This document shows positions 45,701-47,343 of a DNA stretch of 47,343 nucleotides, in pieces. Numbering within the stretch: position 1 is the first letter of the stretch; each line of letters opens with the position of its first letter. Position numbers and translations under genes: made by a program. The stretch is from Prochlorococcus sp. AG-363-J23 (GTDB lineage Bacteria; Cyanobacteriota; Cyanobacteriia; PCC-6307; Cyanobiaceae), in the NCBI GenBank assembly GCA_003280245.1, contig QCFN01000009.1, positions 1-47,343 on the forward strand, in the 5' to 3' direction. Under the pieces are notes generated by a model that worked only from the letters and a program-made list of their open reading frames with translations, ran no database searches and was not told the DNA's origin.

Positions 45701-46366
45701 GAACAATATCTTGAATTCCTAGAAAAAGAAGCTCAACCTATATTAGAAAAAATAATTGATCAAAGTGTTAATGAATCTCTATTATCCCCATCAGTTGTTT
45801 ACGGCTATTTTAATTGCGGTAGGAAGGAAAATTCCTTAATTATCTTTGCCGAAGATTGTCTACATGAACTTGGTGAATTTGAATTTCCTCGTCAAAAATC
45901 AGGAAGGAATTTATGTATAGCTGATTTTTATAGAGATTTACTTGATAATTCCCCTAAAGATGTTCTTCCAATGCAGGCTGTTACTGTAGGGGAGGAGGCC
46001 ACTAAATTTGCGCAAAAATTATATGATAATAATGAATACACTGATTATTTATATTTTCATGGATTTGCTGTTCAAATGACAGAAGCTTTGGCTGAGTGGA
46101 TTCATGCAAGAATAAGAAAAGAGTGCGGATTTAGTCACTTAGAACCTAAGAATTCTAGAGATATTTTGGCAAGTAAATATAGAGGAAGTAGGTATTCATT
46201 TGGTTATCCAGCCTGTCCAAATGTATCTGACTCTAAGTATCAATTAGAGTGGTTAGATGCTGATCGAGTAGGTATTAATATGGATAGCGCAGATCAACTG
46301 ATTCCTGAACAAAGTACTACTGCAATTGTTGCTTTACATAGCAAGGCTTGTTACTTTAGTGCATAA
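42734..46366 (+). CDS. metH: Cobalamin-dependent methionine synthase
   Basis: Transfers methyl from 5-methyl-THF to homocysteine through methylcobalamin. 1210 aa, full length, from ATG 42734 (a TTG at 42731 is in frame). Domains in order: homocysteine-binding (about 20-330, with zinc Cys in [11 protein letters not shown] and [10 protein letters not shown]), pterin-binding (about 355-620, [12 protein letters not shown] and [15 protein letters not shown]), the B12 cap and Rossmann domains (about 665-900) with the cobalt-ligand His in [16 protein letters not shown] (about 755-770), and the AdoMet-binding reactivation domain (about 950-1200) with [14 protein letters not shown] and [12 protein letters not shown]. 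cobN is close by on the other strand. Confidence 0.97.
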   Translation: MAFNVQESLESSEFLSQLYGEDSSILLFDGATGTSLQQANLTAEDFGGLKLEGCNENLVRTRPDVVREVHKSFLEAGCDVIETNTFGATSIVLGEYGLEQYSREINYKAAEIAKQIAIEFSTKEQRRYVAGSIGPTTKLPTLGHIEFDILKDAYKEQVIGLIDGGVDLITLETCQDVLQIKSALQGIEEGFIGSNKRVPIMVSVTMETTGTMLVGTDISTVVTILEPFPIDILGINCATGPQEMRSHIKYLSDNSPFAISCIPNAGLPENVGGVAHYKLTPIELKMEIMHFVEDLGVQIIGGCCGTTPDHIKSLSEIKNCLKPSKRIIRNSKNKQPRSKLNYEPSASSIYSLVPYKQDNSFLIVGERLNASGSKKARELLMEENWDGLISLAKDQLRENSHILDINVDYVGRDGNRDMKELVRQLVTNVNLPLMLDSTDWQKMESGLKVSGGKSILNSTNFEDGEERFFKVLQIAKQYGAAVVIGTIDEDGMARTAEKKLQIAERAYKNALDFGFPPYELFYDPLALPISTGLEEDRRNGLETIKAIKLIRENLNDVHIILGVSNISFGLSPAARISLNSVFLHDCCEAGLDAAIVSPSKILPLVKISDNHKNVCRDLIFDNRRFDNNNCTYDPLTELTSIFIGVTAKEARSSIDLADLPVEKRLEKHIIDGERINLEKSLEEALNDYTPLDIINKFLLAGMKVVGELFGSGQMQLPFVLQSAQTMKSAVSFLEPYLESSDQDNASKGKFLIATVKGDVHDIGKNLVDIILSNNGYEVINLGIKQDVENIINAQKEINADCIAMSGLLVKSTAFMKENLELFNKARISVPVILGGAALTPKFVTNDCAKVYNGVVVYGKDAFADLRFMDAYMEAKKTEEWNDNRGFSFPCPDGLVLGNKSLSSINISSELDKSTNKDQILTREFQNNREAISTNRSTSIIEEASITPPFIGSKCLYSKDIPIEEIIYYLDKNALFSGQWQMRKNKGQSKEQYLEFLEKEAQPILEKIIDQSVNESLLSPSVVYGYFNCGRKENSLIIFAEDCLHELGEFEFPRQKSGRNLCIADFYRDLLDNSPKDVLPMQAVTVGEEATKFAQKLYDNNEYTDYLYFHGFAVQMTEALAEWIHARIRKECGFSHLEPKNSRDILASKYRGSRYSFGYPACPNVSDSKYQLEWLDADRVGINMDSADQLIPEQSTTAIVALHSKACYFSA

Positions 46367-46402
46367 ATAGGCTAAACTATTTATACATTGAGAATAAAAG
46401 TC

Positions 46403-46427
46403 AATAAATTGGTTTTTCCAATTTATT
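46403..46427. terminator. Bidirectional terminator candidate after metH
   Basis: AATAAATTGG (46403-46412) and CCAATTTATT (46418-46427) form a perfect 10-bp stem around a five-T loop, in the 99-base gap between convergent metH and the small acidic gene. A TTTTTTT run follows at about 46441-46449. Low G+C makes the stem weak. It is placed where both transcripts should end. Confidence 0.45.
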
Positions 46428-46465
46428 CGCTGGCAATTATTCTTTTTTTAGGCCAATAAAAATTG

Positions 46466-46696
46466 TCAGTCTATGCATAGACTCTGCATTGTTTCTATAA
46501 CTTCCTGTTGAAATTCGTCGAGGGTATCAGAATCGCTCAGGTCAATTCCTTCGCCTGCTGCGTTTTGTGTGAGCTCCTGAAAATGGAAAGCACCCTCTCC
46601 ATTAGCAAGAAACTCGATTGCAGATGTCTCACCACTCTCTCGGAAGGCGTCGCAGAGGGCAAGGAAGGCTGCGTCTTCAGTGAACTCCCAATCCAT
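46466..46696 (-). CDS. Small acidic protein of unknown function
   Basis: I do not recognise a family. 76 aa, with 19 Asp/Glu and only one Arg and no Lys, so strongly acidic. Two aromatic- and Ala-rich helices seem likely (FTEDAAFLALCDAFRESG, LDEFQQEVIETMQSLCID) around a Gly-rich middle. No signal or membrane segment. By my count the gene is about 48% G+C, well above its neighbours, and codons ending in C or G are frequent. No clear Shine-Dalgarno site precedes the ATG. The coding call rests on a continuous frame, the biased composition and a plausible upstream promoter. An opposite-strand frame covers the same place but has a less protein-like content. Confidence 0.6.
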   Translation of the reverse strand: MDWEFTEDAAFLALCDAFRESGETSAIEFLANGEGAFHFQELTQNAAGEGIDLSDSDTLDEFQQEVIETMQSLCID

Positions 46697-46719
46697 TGAA
46701 GGGACATAACTGAATGACC

Positions 46720-46748
46720 TTTAACGCCTTCCCCCCTGCATCCGTCAA
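46720..46748 (-). promoter_or_regulatory. Possible promoter of the small acidic gene
   Basis: On the minus strand TTGACG (46743-46748) is followed after 17 bases by GTTAAA (46720-46725). The -35 is 5 of 6 to consensus, the -10 only 3 of 6. Initiation near 46713 would give a leader of about 17 bases. Confidence 0.3.
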
Positions 46749-46798
46749 CCGCATAAGTGAAAACTGTGGCACTTTTAAGTACTTTATTTGTTTAATAC

Positions 46799-46838
46799 CC
46801 ATTGGTATATCTGCTGTAAACACCTGATATACCAATGG
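46799..46838 (+). repeat. Perfect 13-bp stem-loop with trailing T5
   Basis: CCATTGGTATATC (46799-46811) and GATATACCAATGG (46826-46838) are exact reverse complements around a 14-base loop. TTTTT follows at 46839-46843 on the plus strand. It may be a terminator for a plus-strand transcript or a protein-binding palindrome. The long loop is not typical of an intrinsic terminator. Confidence 0.5.
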
Positions 46839-46989
46839 TTTTTGGTGGTACAGCGCTCTTTTTTGTAATGTCAGGATAATTTGATCAATGAATGTGTAGT
46901 GATGTTGGAAATCATTCCCTTACCCTTGTGAATTGCCAAAACGAATATTTCTGTCATAGGCCCCAGATTTCACTATAGGTAGAAAATTA

Positions 46990-47062
46990 GGCTTATTTGG
47001 CCCCTTAAGGCTTATTACGGTCTAAATGGTCTTCCATTTAGCTTCAGCGCGCTTGAGGGGCT
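46990..47062 (+). ncRNA. Nested hairpin: candidate structured RNA
   Basis: An outer stem pairs GCCCCTTAAG (47000-47009) with CTTGAGGGGC (47052-47061), ten pairs with one G-U. Inside it an inner hairpin pairs CTAAATGG (47022-47029) with CCATTTAG (47034-47041) over a TCTT tetraloop. The word GGCTTATT occurs twice, at 46990-46997 and 47009-47016. No gene covers it. The boundaries and strand of any transcript are unknown; I could not match it to 6S, tmRNA, SRP or RNase P RNA. Confidence 0.4.
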
Positions 47063-47245
47063 TACAGGTGCCTTTAGTAGCTCCGACCCGAGGCTATGGG
47101 CCAGGACTATTCCAGACTATTCAGATGTCATTCTGGGGAATATACGGAATCACAGTTTGAATTGATTTAGTTACAAATTAAGCTCTATCTAAGACTATTA
47201 ATTACTTTTAATTAATTTAGATCTTAGTTGTTTTATTTTGTTTTG

Positions 47246-47279
47246 TAATCAGCCATTATAAACGACCTGTCGCTGATTA
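47246..47279. repeat. 8-bp inverted repeat in AT-rich end region
   Basis: TAATCAGC (47246-47253) and GCTGATTA (47272-47279) are perfect reverse complements 18 bases apart. It could be an operator or hairpin upstream of a gene beyond the window edge. Only position and symmetry support this. Confidence 0.3.
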
Positions 47280-47343
47280 ACAAACCATGATAAATTAATT
47301 CCGATCTCCTTTTAATTTGATTATGAGATCATATAGTCTATGG

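Larger units (their letters stand above)
46749..47343. other. About 600 bases without a recognised gene
   Basis: No frame here is long or protein-like; the best starts are followed quickly by stops. The stretch up to about 47110 is noticeably richer in G+C and in secondary structure than other gaps of this window, and from about 47150 it becomes very AT-rich. It contains three inverted repeats, listed separately. The final bases (ATG at 47323, reading MRSYSLW to the edge) could begin a gene, but no ribosome site is seen and too little is present to judge. Confidence 0.5.

Noticed and set aside
46508-46699. Plus-strand frame opposite the small acidic gene
   Set aside because: Its product looks like the shadow of the other strand and it has no ribosome site. 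The minus frame has a more protein-like composition. This choice is not certain.
46860-47140. 6S RNA, tmRNA, SRP RNA or RNase P RNA in the right-end gap
   Set aside because: I looked for a TTCGA-type acceptor end, the SRP GGTCAGG...GGAAGG pattern and the RNase P GAGGAAAGTCC core, and saw none. Only an Infernal search would be decisive.
1-47343. CRISPR arrays, transposases, integrases or phage genes
   Set aside because: No regular repeat-spacer pattern and no such protein motifs were found; all large frames are housekeeping or conserved genes.

Overview
The window looks like chromosomal core DNA of a marine picocyanobacterium, most likely Prochlorococcus. The reasons are the AT-rich, tightly packed genes, cyanobacterium-type families (HemJ, DUF3110, DUF1995, long-form RibBA, GgpS with GgtABCD), and vitamin B12 genes in a compact genome. 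Base composition (mid-30s % G+C by eye) suits a low-light clade better than the most AT-rich high-light strains. The strain assignment is inference. I see no phage, transposon, CRISPR array or rRNA operon. About 40 genes fill nearly all of the first 46.7 kb.

Left part (1-13.7 kb, almost all minus strand): a compatible-solute operon read as ggpS, ggtB, ggtC, ggtD, ggtA, with ggtA cut by the window edge. It makes glucosylglycerol-phosphate and imports or recaptures glucosylglycerol-like solutes. Upstream lie an exported PrxQ-type peroxiredoxin, rpmB, htpG, a dicluster ferredoxin, hisZ and an inositol-monophosphatase-family gene. A plus-strand tRNA-Ser(GGA) separates these from the phosphate importer pstC-pstA-pstB.

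Middle (13.7-25.8 kb, mostly plus): a dnaK-dnaJ chaperone pair overlaps by 17 bp, followed by a DUF3110 gene and murQ, then a cyclophilin. ribBA (minus) and argC (plus) diverge, purN (minus) meets argC tail to tail, and an M61 peptidase with PDZ domain and pgi follow.

Right part (25.8-46.4 kb): leuS (minus) diverges from dapF, a cysteine desulfurase, a DUF1995 gene and a PBP4-type carboxypeptidase. Next come coaD with a coiled-coil protein (minus), then a flavin-reductase-domain protein, uvrC, hemJ and a PHP phosphoesterase. cobN (minus) and ilvE plus metH (plus) complete it; CobN serves cobalamin synthesis and MetH uses a cobalamin cofactor.

Right end (46.4-47.3 kb): a small, very acidic unknown protein with a base composition unlike its neighbours, then about 600 bases without a convincing gene. 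That stretch holds three strong inverted repeats, including a nested hairpin that looks like a structured RNA. It is the most promising undescribed element here. Other second-look items are a six-codon leader ORF whose stop overlaps the TTG start of the M61 peptidase, paired palindromes between pstC and dnaK, and a repeated TTTCGTAT site between leuS and dapF. I found no clearly new multi-gene system.
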